A stretch of 64,000 nucleotides of DNA from NCBI GenBank assembly GCA_964020085.1, contig OZ026606.1, positions 16,658,780-16,722,779 of the forward strand, in the 5' to 3' direction. Numbering within the stretch: the stretch's first letter is position 1; each line of letters opens with the position of its first letter. This DNA comes from Micromussa lordhowensis. Taxonomy: Eukaryota > Cnidaria > Anthozoa > Scleractinia > Lobophylliidae. The position numbers were made by a program, and so were the translations under genes. The notes under the pieces were generated by a model, which was not told where the DNA came from, searched no databases, and saw nothing but the letters and a program-made list of their open reading frames with translations. Below, piece after piece: positions 22,432 to 34,329 of the stretch.

Positions 22432-23527
22432 AGCTGTAGTAGTGTAGTAGCTGTAGTAGCTGTAGCAACTAGTATCTGTAGTAACCGTAGTATTTATAGT
22501 AGCTGTGGTATCTGTAGTAGTTGCAGTATCTGAAGTAGCTGTAGCAGTGTAGTAGCTGTAGAATCTGTAGTATCTGTAGTAACTGTAGTATCTTTAGTAC
22601 CTATAGTAACTGTAGTATCTGTAGTATTTGTAGTAGCTGTAGCATCTCTAGTAGCTGTGGTATCTGAAGTAGATATAGTAGTGTAGTGGTGGTAGTAGCT
22701 GTAGTATCTGTAGTAGCTTTAGTAGTAACTGTAGTAGCTTTAGTAGTAACTGTAGTAGCTTTGGTAGTAACTGCAGTGTCTGTAGTAACTGTAACTAGTA
22801 TTTGTAGTGGATGTAGTACTTGTAGTAACTGTAGTATCTGTAGTTGCTGTAGTATCCGAAGTATCTGTAGTAGCTGTATTATCATTGGTAACTGTAGTAC
22901 CTGTAGTAGCTGTAGTATCTGTAGTAACTGTTGTAACTTACTATCGACTATCGGTAGTAACTGTAGTGTCTGTAGTAACTGTAGTGTCTGTAGCAGTGTA
23001 GTATCTGTAGTACATGTAGTAGCTGTAGTATTGAAGTAGCTTTAGTAGTGTAGTATCAGTAGTAGATGTCGTATCTGTAGTATCTTTAGCAGCTGTACTA
23101 TCTGTAGAGCCTGTAGTAGGTATAGTAGCTACTAGATACAACAGCTGCTACCTTATTACATCTACAGCTACTTCAACTACTATAGCTACTATAGTACTTT
23201 AGCTACTTTAGTCACAGCTGCTACACTTACTACTCTATTACAGCTGCTACAAGTACTAAAGCTACTACAGCTATTACAACCACTATATCTACTACAGTTA
23301 CTACAGCCCCAATAGTTCTACAGATACTGCAGATGCCACTGCTTGTACAGCTACGTCAGGTGTTACAGATACTACAGCTCCTGCAGGTACTACAAGTAAT
23401 AGCTGTAGTATCTGTAGTAACTGTAACAGCTGTAGCTGTGTAGTATATGTAGTTTCTGTTGTATCTATAGTAGTGTAGTGTCTGTAGTAGTATAATATAT
23501 GTAGTTAGTATAATATATGTAGCAAAA

Positions 23528-23530
<3 letters not shown>
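22432..23530. repeat. 9-bp minisatellite with strand switches, unit 3
   Basis: Same array with many substitutions and local changes in monomer number. The plus-to-minus flip lies at about 23125-23145, where TAGCTACTAGATACAACAGC marks the turn as in units 1 and 2. Only one copy of the CTATCGGTAG-type higher-order marker remains. Confidence 0.92.
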
Positions 23531-23551
<21 letters not shown>

Positions 23552-23560
<9 letters not shown>

Positions 23561-23611
23561 TCAAAACGAATTCTATTTGCTCCAACGAAGGGCGAACGCT
23601 CGAAACGTCAG
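23552..23611 (+). ncRNA. Hammerhead-ribozyme-like motif, unit 3 (decayed)
   Basis: Core reads CCAACGA, losing the key G, while GAAAC and the stems are mostly kept. Almost certainly inactive; it shows the motif drifting in this copy. Confidence 0.28.
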
Positions 23612-23871
23612 CTTTCGAATCTCTTTATGGTGGCCAATTCACATCAGTTGATAAAATCAAATTATCTTGTAATATCTGTAGTAGCTGTATTAGATGTTGT
23701 GTCTGAAGTATCTTTAGTAGCTGCAGTACTTGTAGTCACTGTAGAGCCTGTGGTAGGTGTAGAGCCTGAACGGTAGGTGTAGTAGTAGCTACTACAGGAA
23801 CTGCAACTACAACAGTACTACATAATAATAAATAATAATAATTTATTTATATAGCGCTGATTTCATTACAA

Positions 23872-24511
23872 TACAGACCTTCTACAATCTTTGGAATTAC
23901 TTCACCGAAGAGCAGCCAGAATAATATATAACTTACCTCACGATACGCCTACTGATGAAGTATACCGACAATCGAACTGGAACACTTTAACCTTTTATTA
24001 TAAACTTCGATTAATTAAATTATTTCATAGCGTGTTCATAGGTGAAGCACCTGCGGCTCTTTCATATTTGACAAATAAACCTCGCACTGTATACCACCTC
24101 AGAAGGAGTAATAACGTTATCGTCCCTCGTTTTAATTCAAAATTTCTTAAAAACTCAATAAGCTATAGAGGCGCTATTCTTTGGAACGCTGTCTCGAGCC
24201 ACTATACGGGCCAGTTTACTGAGTTTTATCGTAAAGTGAAGAAGGACATTTATTTTAAGGAACTTGATTTTAGCGCACAGTCGGCCCAGTCATTGCCAAG
24301 GCACTACCTAGATTTTAAATGCTTTTAAATATTTAACATTTTATGCCTGTATTTTACATTTTATGCTTGTGTTTTACATTTTATTCTGTAAGTAATGTTA
24401 TCACTATTTCAATTTAGTTTCATATTGTAATTATTTCCACACGACCCCACAAGCTCTAAGCTTTAAACCCTATCGTGTTTAAATAAAGGATATGATGATG
24501 ATGATGATGAT
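23872..24511 (+). mobile_element. 5'-truncated CR1/L2-type LINE, 3' end
   Basis: The open frame from about 23885 to 24328 gives the C-terminal domain of a LINE RT: ELLHRRAARIIYNLPHD, FYYKLRLIKLFHSVF, RRSNNVIVPRFNSKFLKNS, ISYRGAILWNAVS, ending DFKCF and stop. The 3' UTR has AATAAA (24482) and ends in a run of GAT/ATG repeats, as is usual for this group. It splits the CATTGCAAT-GTCCAAGAG sequence found whole in units 1 and 2, so it inserted into unit 3 after the units diverged, or was removed from the others by conversion. Only the tail remains; it cannot move on its own. Confidence 0.88.
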
Positions 24512-24540
24512 GTCCAAGAGCGCTTCACAAGTTCTAAGAA

Positions 24541-24640
24541 ATATTAGAAAATAACCCAAAGCAAATACGCACGCTGATTGGTTTAAAACCGTGTTTCTAT
24601 AACTCGATAGAAACACGGCACATGTTTTCTATTTCTTAAA
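24541..24640. mobile_element. Short hairpin insertion in unit 3
   Basis: About 100 bp missing from units 1 and 2. It holds a perfect 12-bp stem (CCGTGTTTCTAT, loop AACTCG, ATAGAAACACGG) and outer ends TTAGAAAATA and TTTTCTATTT. Confidence 0.65.
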
Positions 24641-24880
24641 TAATAGTAATAATAATACTAATATACATACTACAGCTACTTCAACTACTACAGCCATTAT
24701 AGGTGCTACAGCTACTTCAGTCACTACAGCTACTAAACTTACTACACTATTACAGTTGCTGCAAGTACAGCTACTAAAGCTATTATGGCTGTTACAGCTG
24801 TTACAACCACTATCACTATCTACTATAGGTGCAACAGTTCCTACAGGTTCTACAGATACTACAGCTCCCGCAGGTAATTA

Positions 24881-25175
24881 ACAATTATCCTGCGAAATCG
24901 CGCCGAATATCGTCTGATACTTAGCCGACGAGGCCGTAGGCCGATTCGGCTAAAATCAGACGATATTCCGCGAGATTGAGCAGGATAATTGTTTTATTAT
25001 TCAACAAATTGATAACAAAACAGCCTAACATTTTTAAATCTCTCTGTCGCTCACTTCACTTTTTCTTCCCACGTACGAAGCTACGTATACCGACGGATAT
25101 CTGTAACCTACGGATGACAGATGTCGAGAGCATCATGACCATATTTGGGTAGTGTCACAATTTGTTGAATAATAA
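24881..25175. mobile_element. Double foldback insertion in unit 3
   Basis: Two adjoining inverted-repeat structures absent from units 1 and 2. The first (24881-24992) has ends ACAATTATCCTGC and GCAGGATAATTGT, with inner arms around GAATATCGTCTGAT. The second (24994-25175) has perfect 18-bp ends TTATTATTCAACAAATTG and CAATTTGTTGAATAATAA. In units 1 and 2 the site reads GCAGGTAATACAGG. They may be one composite element or one MITE inserted beside another. Confidence 0.75.
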
Positions 25176-27327
25176 TACAGGTTATGCAGGTTCTACTGCT
25201 TCGACAGTTACCATGGTTATTACAGCTACTACACAACTACTGCAACTAGATGCATTACAGGTTGACGAGCTACTTAAGTTAATTAGGCTACCAGTTACGA
25301 TGAGTATATCTCGGGACATTGTATCAAGTCTTAACAGCAAGTAGTAGCCGTAATGTTTTATAAAATTAGCAAGAAACACTGTGAATTCCAGTTCCACAAG
25401 TACATCACATCTCAAAACAAAGGGCATTAATTTTTATTAGTCATGGGTCCAATTACAACAGAAACCTGATTGAAAAAATAAATACTTAATACCATTGACA
25501 ACAAATAATTTATAACAAAATGCTTAAAGAGCATCGGGTATCTGTGGGAAAAAGAAAATGTGTATCCTTTAGTACCAAATGTTACTGCATTTATTTGTAC
25601 AGCCACTGTGACTATTTTCCTAATTGTTATCATCTCCTCCTCAATTTTACAAAAGGCTATAGAATTGAATGACTGAAATTTTAGGGATTCGGGGAAATCT
25701 TCCTTTGTTGTTAAAGCTATTAACCTTTTTTCATATTTTGATAATGTTGTTAATTCAATACATTGAAAAAACTTTTTGTCAAGCAAAGTTAAAACTTCCT
25801 GAGACATTCCAGTCCAATATGAAATGCCTAACTATTGTGAAGATGGTGTTTCATGAATTCTATTTCACGACATCAAGTTAGGTTATAACATTTCAGATAT
25901 TCTTGTTTCTATGATAAAACTTGAATTATACCGCCTAAAATTCTTAAGAAGATTTAACTGCATAAAATAAAGCTCATGGCGTCTTCTTTTGCTTTCCTTT
26001 CAGGTGGTATCACTGTGGTCACACAACATGCCTATCACATAATGTATTCTGTGATATAAAGCAATGGACAAATTCCACAGTTTGCTTATGTGAGTATAGA
26101 TTAGTACATATTTTAAAAAAACTTAAGAAATATACGTACATATGCCTGAAGTCCTGGCTGTTCTTGAATCAGTCTGTGTCAAGGAGTAAAGAAGTAAGTC
26201 AGAAACTCTCTTCAGTGGTATTTAAGGAACCTCGTAAACAAAGCAATTAACATAACACACTCCACTGAATCCAGCGGATGTATTAAAGTCATTGCACGTC
26301 ATTGCCTAATTTTGAACTGAAGACTGTGTTAATATTTGAGTTTTTGACAAGGGTAAATGAGACTACAATACGCTTTTAAACTTAAGCATGCAACTTACTT
26401 TTACGAAGCGTAAAACTAAAATGTTATATAGACCTGGCTTCAATTTTGTTGCTGTGGATAATGTAACCAAGAATTGTGACGGGTTAAGTGAAGTGTGATA
26501 AGGAAGTGGTCATACCGAAACAAACACAAACTTTTTGACCTCAGTGTTTTTAAACAACGTGATAACAAAGCTTGCAGTCAATTTCATAAGTTCAATAATT
26601 TTACCTTGATGTGTTATTTTGAAAGCAAGAGGTCGATAAAGGAGCATATCCGTAAAGAAAAAACAAATTTTAAAAGTGAAATCATGTTAAATAAGCTGCT
26701 ACATGGAAACATTGACCTTTTAATGGTGCTTAATGTTTATCCAATAACAAAAGCTATTTTAAGCTCTTAACTATACCTGACGACGACCACAATGTAGATT
26801 CTCTCATTTTGGGCAATAACAAAAACCAGGACTATAAGCATCTTTGGCGCCGCTGTGGAATTGAACCTGCAGGGCTAAATTAAAAGAACGGATTATTACA
26901 CCATATCGTATCCCCCGTGTAGGTGTGTTTTTCAAGATCATTTTAGAGAAAAATAAGGAGGCAAAAAACCGACGAACTTGCGTACAGAAGCAATCGCGGT
27001 GCAAGCATTTAGACGAATGAATGCACTTTAAATGTGTACTTACATCGGCACTCGAAGACGCTACGAATCCTTCTTCTGGCCGCCTTCCCTGAAGACATAA
27101 ACAAGCATTTTCCCAATTGTGAAAAAAATTGTCATAAGAGAAAAAAGAAACAAACTAGAAATTGAGAATATTGGAAACTTTCTCGTTTAGTATTTCTTCT
27201 GTGAAGAAAACGTGGTTTTCATATTGTGCATAATTTTTGTTTTTGCTTAAGTTGAAATACACCTCGCGCCGGCCCCACTGGCAATACAATTAGTTTTCAG
27301 TGGAAATGTGGCAGTCTGAATTGCAAC

Positions 27328-28745
27328 GCAATTTTGGTTTTCATGCGCATATATACTCAAGTTGTACGTACCAAGATGAAACTAAAAAGGAGCAGTTCCG
27401 TCACTTCAGAACTAACTTTGCTTTCAAAATGTCCTCACTTCCTTTGTGAAACAATCGAACGTGACAATTATTGTTCCCATAATGCAGCGCTCTGATAATT
27501 TAATTTTCGGAATAATAAATCAGATAGACCTGTTTTGTATGCACATACCTTTCGTGACAAAATAGACCATATACCATACTCCTCTTCCATTATGTTCACT
27601 CTTGTGAAGGATTTGTTAACTTAGCGAGGATATAAGAAACTTATTTCGTCCCTGTTCCTGTAGGAGAGCCGCGTTGTGATAACCGTTCCCACTGTCCATG
27701 ATTGTCGACGAGATTATAATCCTCGTGGCCGATTTCTGAACACGGTAACCCGTTGTCACTGTAAATTCAACTACACTATACTCTGGCCAACGTCTTACGA
27801 TCGATTTATACAACGGTTTCTGGACGTAAAGTACCATCGCTGCTATTACCGTCAGCTCTCGATGGCTTTAGAATGTACACAATTTGCACTCTGGGAATCG
27901 AATTTGGGTTAGGTATCAGCAGTGTTGAGTGATTCGAGATTTCTCAGAAATTCAATCTGTCAAACAAACTTAAAACGCCCATTGGCTTAAATAGATGACC
28001 TCCTGATCTCAAGCCTACGTAAAGAATTGTTGCTATATAAGCGGATGCATTAATTTTGTATTTGTCTAATAAGCTACTACCGCATAGAGTCTTACAATTA
28101 TTTGAAATTTGTATGAAGTGTAGCCAATACTGTGAAGAATTGAAAAAGGAAATTTATGAAACAAAATTGAACCCAGTTGATGATTCAAGATGACCAGTTG
28201 ATGACCTTGAATTATGTTATTGCTGAAATGAAAACCAATCGGCATAAATGATTCCACATGATAGAGAAACCGTTCACTCGTCACACACTTTTGCGACCTT
28301 TGACCAAGCCGTAGCAAAATAACTTAACGCTGCTTTGAAAATAACTCACTTCACTTTGAAGCAAAGTCTTGATTTGAACCAAGCAGAAAAATCATATAAC
28401 ACGTGTGTAAGGGGTGTGTATCGAAAACAACTATAAGTTATATGAGTTCAGTTCATTTTGTCCAGAGAGGGAATGAAAACAATACCAAACTCCATGTTAA
28501 CTAGGTAATTCCTGCTGTTCAATTGTGATTGCGTAGCAACGTGCCTTGAAGCACTGTCATTCATTGTTGATTAAAACTATTTTTGTGGGATTATGCAATA
28601 TATTGCATCGCATGTAACTGGCGAAATCTTGGGGTATCACGCCGTTTCACGAGGCTAAGTCACGCTATTTTGGGAAATGTAATTTCATAGAAACTGTTCT
28701 TTAGGAGACCTAAACGTCTACTAACGATCTAAAACTGTAGAATAG
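27328..28745. promoter_or_regulatory. Flank beyond the array, conserved in the older copy
   Basis: Matches 32040-33735 in stretches (for example GATTCGAGATTTCTCAGAAA near 27933 and 32664, and GAGGCTAAGT near 28652 and 33692). It lies upstream of the candidate minus-strand exons of the tail of unit 3. Units 1 and 2 have the next unit's start in its place, so if it is a promoter only unit 3 keeps it. The regulatory role is inference; an old duplicated noncoding flank is equally possible. Confidence 0.35.
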
Positions 28746-28961
28746 AACAACGTCAAAGGATCACTAGCAAGATTGGACAAGATTGAAGCGTATCACATTG
28801 GTGAACGTTTATTTTGTAACGCCAGTAAGTTGTATTTACTAAGCTGAATTTTCATCACCAAATTAATTTCGAGTGTTTCATTGTTTTAAGGTAACAGGTT
28901 ATAAAACAAGTTTAAAGTTTGGTTTTAATAACCCACACAGAGTTGCTGTTTCTGATCTCAG

Positions 28962-29174
28962 ATGGAAAAGTGTTCCATAGTGTTGTCGCTGCCAATGAAA
29001 TTGAACTTCCTCCACAAGTTTAAAATTTTCCTCTGTGTACTGTCCTTCCTGGTATGGTTTCTAGGCTACGTTCTCGCTGCAATTTCAATATGCTCAGATA
29101 GCGATAAAACGGAGAAAAGCTCTGGGATTGTTGATCAAACCCGAATATTTCAAGAAAAGAAAACAAACTGTTAA
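28962..29174 (+). CDS. Candidate exon with one membrane segment (tetraspanin-like?)
   Basis: Open frame of 70 codons. The ATG directly follows an acceptor-like TTTCTGATCTCAG, so this may be an internal or first coding exon. Residues about 19-44 (FKIFLCVLSFLVWFLGYVLA) form one strong hydrophobic segment, followed by an acidic stretch (SDSDKTEKS). The spacing of aromatic, Gly and Leu residues recalls the first membrane segment of tetraspanins, but the Cys and extracellular-loop hallmarks cannot be seen in so short a piece. The frame ends in a stop with no obvious donor before it. It could equally be a chance frame in AT-rich DNA. Confidence 0.25.
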   Translation: MEKCSIVLSLPMKLNFLHKFKIFLCVLSFLVWFLGYVLAAISICSDSDKTEKSSGIVDQTRIFQEKKTNC

Positions 29175-29989
29175 TTGCTTATAATAAAAATATGCGAATT
29201 CGCCCTGCCTTCAGGAAAAGCATTAAAGAAATACAAAATCGATTGCATTGACAGTTCTTCTAATGTGAGCTTTTTAATATCCAAGTTGTCAAAAATTTAG
29301 AGGTCAACAGTTCTTACATCGAACAGTAGATTTATCTGTCACGCAAACTCATCAAATTTATTATTCACAATTATTAATTACAAGTCAGGAGTATATATTC
29401 ATAAACACCACAGACCCGGTACGGGTATAATACAATTTACCAGATGAGTTGAACAGAATTATATAAATAAATAATACAATAGTAAGATAATTTTTTTCTA
29501 CACCTTATGTGCTGTGAAAAATGATAACCAACGCTCGAAGCGTGAGTAATGCAATTTAAATAGTGTTTAATCTTATTTAGACCTGGGATTCCTTCCTTGA
29601 GGTTTGAAGATGTATTTTTCTTGACTTTTGCCAAAATCTAATTGGGACCATGTTGACGTTAGTGTCTTGTGTTCAGCAACTTTGTCATTTCCATGACAAC
29701 CATTCTTTTTTTTACCACATCACATTTTTGCTTTAATCAACATTATTTTTCTGACTGGATCTGTATTTTTAACGTAATTTAGCAAGACTTTATCATTCTA
29801 AGTGTTAATACCTTATCATTCTTACTCATTATTTACAAGTGTTTTGAATTGTTGGCTTACCAATATAGTTGTTTATTAATCATGCAATGTAACATTAATG
29901 GTTTGGTAATGAAAGTCAATAAAATATAAAATTGCAGTATTTCTTATACATCGTTATCTCGAGACAGATCAGTAAGCAAATCATTTTAG
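29175..29989. other. Intergenic, nothing recognised
   Basis: AT-rich unique DNA. The 65-codon minus-strand frame at 29437-29634 has no recognisable features. Confidence 0.45.
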
Positions 29990-32900
29990 TCGATCTGCGG
30001 TTGTATTGCAAGTAATGTTTTAAGAATACAGTAGCCAAGGAACACTAAGGGTTCCAGTTCCGCAGGTACATCACCTCTCAACACAAAACAAGCTTACACT
30101 GATATGGCCAATTACATGTACAATTAAACAATAAATAAATAAATAATCACAATCATTTTTTGCAGTAATAGTGTCTCGGGTATAATAATTAGGATGTTTC
30201 TGTTTCCACTTCATAGTTCATCAGGTGTCTGGAAAAAACAAAAGGTGTATCTTTTAGTACCAAACGTTACTGCATTTGCTTGTAAAACCCTTTTAAGAGT
30301 CACTAAGACCATCTAAACAACGATAGTTGTCAGTTATATAGTCGATAATAGTGCGATCACAACGTGGATATTTTGGTTACTTTGTCTCCTTCCAAGTTTT
30401 ACCCCTGGCAATAAAATCAAGGCATTTAGTTTTGTCCAAGTTACTCAATTAAACCTAATCAAAAAAATATCATTAAAATGTTTTGGTAAACAAAGTTGGA
30501 ACTTTCGAAGACATTCTTCTCTCGAGGATGAAATTTCAATGATACTGCATAGGTGTTTAGAAGATAAAACTGTTTCATAAAATTAAGTTCACGCATTCAC
30601 GTGAACTTTAAAAAAAATAGACGTTGTTGCCTTGATATAGACTTTGAATTACACTGTTGGATTCGTAAGAAAATCCAGCTCTTTCAAACAACTTAGTTCT
30701 TGAAGCTCATAAGATTTAGTTCCTTACATCCAAAGCCATATGATATCACTATGGTCCCAAAACGTCACGCCTTTAACCTTATATACAGTGAAAGTAAACA
30801 ATGGACTACAAATTATAGACAAACAAATATACATACATAGTCTGCCCACCCTTGGTATTGGTATGTTCTGTGTTAAGAAGTAAAAAAATCATTAGTCAGA
30901 AATTCCCTCCAGCGATACTAGCAGAAAATTTTCAAACCAACCCAAGCATGCGGAAATACGAAGGAAGTTATTGCGGTAGGTCATACACGTGATTGTCTAA
31001 AGTGGCACTGAAGACTGTATTTAAAATATGACACGTTTTAGACTATTGGATTAAATGAGACTTCTTTGCGGTTGTAAATGTAGACAGGAAAAAACGCGAT
31101 TGAGTAACGCTAATTTAAACAATCAGTTGCAAGTTTGTTATTGTTTGCATATGGCGGGTTGATCGAATTCGTTCACAGGAAGCGGTCATGTAAACCAATT
31201 GAAACTTTGACCTCAGTATTTTGAAACAGGATTTTTAATAACAGCTGATAACCTAACTCATAGTCAACTCGATTTTGTTAATAATTGTTCTGGTACGAGC
31301 TCGTATCTTTAAAAACCTGAACTCCATAATAGACATATATGTAGAGAAAACCAGAAAGAATGATAGAAAGAAAAGTCCTCTGGCATTAATTAGCTATTAC
31401 TGGATAACAAATTGATTTCGTTATTAATAAATAATAAATCCGAGTGCGAAAACTACTTTAAGCCCTTGAAATTACCTGAAGATGACAACTATTAGACAGA
31501 TTGTTCTGAGCCTTCCATCCACCACGACAACAACAATCATTATGAGCATGATGGGCGTACCTTTGTTAAAATGGGGCTGTAGGAGTAAATATCATGTCGA
31601 AGTAAATGGTTTGATATTAAAACAAGACATCACCATCAAGGAATAGTTAGTGTTATTGTACTAAGGTGTCTCAAAGCAAATCATGGACGCAAGTAACTGG
31701 CGAACTAGGTGTTCGCGAAAAGATGATGTGTAAACTTCGCGACAATTTAGCGACAATTTAGCGAGCGAAACCAGTCGTGTGCGCTTTTGGCTTATAAATA
31801 CAGCCTATTCTCTTTATTTATACGTACTTACGTCGGCGTATGAAGATGCTTCCACGTCTATACTACTTTGTTTTCCACAGAGCGAATGAAATTAACCACG
31901 TTTCTTGATCGCCGGCTATCCTAAAGACGAGAAGAAGGCACGTGGCGTTTTCTCTCCCAATGAACAAACTTGTTACACAAAAAAACGAAAAGAAAGAATC
32001 GAAATGTCAAATGTGGTAGACAAATATGACATTCGTGACACTACTTTCAAGAATTAAATCGATTTTTGCTTCCTTGTACCTAGTTTAACTTCGTGGAACT
32101 ATCCTTCAATCGAGATGAGATGAGCTCGAGTTAACTTGCCTTTTAGATGCGTATCATCCAAAACACGAAAGCGAAAATGAACGAAATACTTGAGCGCCTC
32201 TCCCCAGTCTCCCGCTCCTCATGTCTCCCTATCTGAATAACAAGCGTAATAGAAGAGTAATGCCTTGTGAAGAGTCTTGCTGTGTTTGCAGATGAGCAAA
32301 TCGATCTGTTTTGAGCATACTCCTTGAGAGTACGTGCACGTCCATCACGTTGAGATTTGTTAATTGAGCAAGGATCGATGAAACAGTTCTCATCCCTGTT
32401 CACATTTACGTGGTCGATGAGTGTTGCAAAGAATATAATCCTGTCAGACCTTCAACTCCTGGCTGTTTGATAAGAATCACTGAGCATGGCGACACATTAT
32501 CACTGTTATTTTAAGTACACGATACTCAAGCCAACTGCATACAGTCGACTTGACCACCAGTTTCAGTATCAATGGTTCTTCTTCAGTCTGCTCCATATGA
32601 CTTTGGAATATGCGTTATTGGCGTCGAATTTTGAAGGCGTCTGCAGTGTTTAGCTATTCGAGATTTCTCAGAAATCCGTCTAACAAACTTGGAACACCCA
32701 CTGATTGGTTTACATTCTTTCAACCAATTGTTAGCTCAAAACTTTGACCTTCTGATCTCAAGCCTGGATGTATAATTGTCTATATATGGGCGGATGTATC
32801 AGTTATTTGTTTGTCTTGAAAGCTACTGCTTAGTGCAGTCTGTATGAAGTATAGCCAATGCTGTGAGACGAATGGGAAATGAAAATTAGGAAAACAAAAT

Positions 32901-33735
32901 TGACCTAAGTGTCATAAATGGCGTGCGAAGGAATTGGGGAACTGGCTCTCATGTTTTGTTATCATTAAATGAATCCACGTAAACCGAATGACAGTTTCGG
33001 CGCGTTCTTTTATGTCATCTTTGACGAAAATGCCAAAAATAGCTTTATACTGTTTTAAAAACAAGTTCCCTCCACTTTTGATAAACAATTTTGGAACTTG
33101 TGAAAACACCAGTAAAATAAAAAGTCAATAAATATCTTGGGAGTACTTATCGAAAGCAGCTTTAAGTTATATGAGCTCATTTTATCCAGAGAGGGAGTGG
33201 AGAAGATATCAAACTCCATTTTAACGTAACAAGGTGCCTTGAAACAGTGTCATTAATTATTGACGAAAACCAACTTTATCAAAGAAAGTGCTTTGTTTTT
33301 GCTCCGCATGAGGGAACATACACAAAATAGCAGATGCCGTACGGTCCTTCGTGTTGTCTTTATCGGAGGACTTGATGTCTTTGAACGGTCTTGTTGTGAC
33401 CGATTCGATCGTCGAGCGGCCTGATCGTGGATTCGCCATCTTGAATATGATGGTAAATCTATACAGGGGACAGGGTGTCTGGCATACACTTTGTAGTTTG
33501 TTATGATATCAAGGGTGCAGCGTGACGTCTTTTTCGGCGAACGTCTGAGATGATCTAAACATTTTAAATCCAGCAAACTCACTAGATGAGTTTACTTTCC
33601 CCTCTTTTATTTTAAAATCTTACTACGTGATCATCGGATCATCAAAGCAATAACGGAGAACTGAAACATGGAACTCGCTGGTGTTGTCATGAGGCTAAGT
33701 TACGCTATCTTGGGTAATTTAATTTCATAGAAGCT
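29990..33735 (-). repeat. Old diverged duplicate of the unit 3 tail plus its flank
   Basis: Collinear patches match 25340-28745: GTTCCAGTTCCGCAGGTAC near 30050, TCTTTTAGTACCAAACGTTA near 30250, a minus-strand donor GCCGAC/GTAAGTAC near 31830, and AGATTTCTCAGAAAT near 32670. The matches are separated by diverged sequence, so this copy is far older than the three units. A minus-strand exon-like block at about 31485-31565 reads AHHAHNDCCCRGGWKAQNNL and ends at a donor (TCTTCAG then GTAATT). No complete coding sequence can be built; the first-exon region has stops. Confidence 0.7.
33270..33640. other. Extra sequence inside the old duplicate
   Basis: About 370 bp with no counterpart in the matching stretch of 28560-28640. 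The minus strand has overlapping frames of 109 and 60 codons, one starting at an ATG in a good context (AAGATGGCG, about 33436). No family is recognised, and inverted ends are not evident. Confidence 0.35.
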
Positions 33736-33749
33736 GTTCTTTAAAGTGC

Positions 33750-34150
33750 CTATGAAATGAAATATTTTTATTGCTTATTTGAAAGGCTTTTTAAAATACA
33801 GAAGAATGGCATTTTCCTTTTTGGAATATTTTTTCGTTTTAGAGATATGGACGTTTTTTGTTATGCAAATTAGAAACGTGATGACATCACAAGGTTTGCA
33901 GCTAAAACAGTAACATACTGAATAAAGAATATCTCTGGAAATATTGGAGTGGTGTTCTTCAAACTTGGCACCAGAAGTGTACATCACAAAAGAAGCAAAA
34001 TGACACCTGGTGGTAACGTTAGTCAATTTAGCTGGATTTTTATTAGGAAATTAATGTTTCATTGTTTCATTTTACAGCCTTATAATAAAGAAAACGGGCA
34101 AGCATCAGAAAAATCAAGTGAGATCGACATAGCCTCCTTAAATTAGTTGA
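33750..34150. repeat. Possible dispersed repeat (GTGATGACATCACAAGG region)
   Basis: Contains GTGATGACATCACAAGG, a near-palindrome, in AT-rich DNA. Its general look is that of a dispersed cnidarian repeat, but no second copy occurs in this window. The 83- and 65-codon frames do not look like genes. Confidence 0.25.
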
Positions 34151-34329
34151 ATCGTAACTGTTGACAGTGCTTCTTGAACCGATGGGTTCTCTTTTTTAAA
34201 TTTTGGCTTATAATATTAATTAATAATTATAAGAAAAGCAACAGTAGTTACAGTTGGTGTCACTACAAAAAAACGAAATGATTTACAACTTGGGCTACCT
34301 TAAATTTTGTTTAAATAAATTTCATCATT

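Larger units (their letters stand above)
17490..27324. repeat. Tandem segmental repeat, unit 3 (9835 bp, diverged)
   Basis: Third direct copy, collinear with units 1 and 2 but with more substitutions and several extra insertions: a 60-bp palindrome (20423-20482), LINE sequence (21107-22431), a LINE 3' end (23872-24511), a hairpin (24541-24640) and a foldback pair (24881-25175). It lacks the MITE that units 1 and 2 carry at 5863 and 14417. It ends at GAATTGC and then runs into unique sequence; AAC at 27325-27327 is shared with the unit start. Confidence 0.93.
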
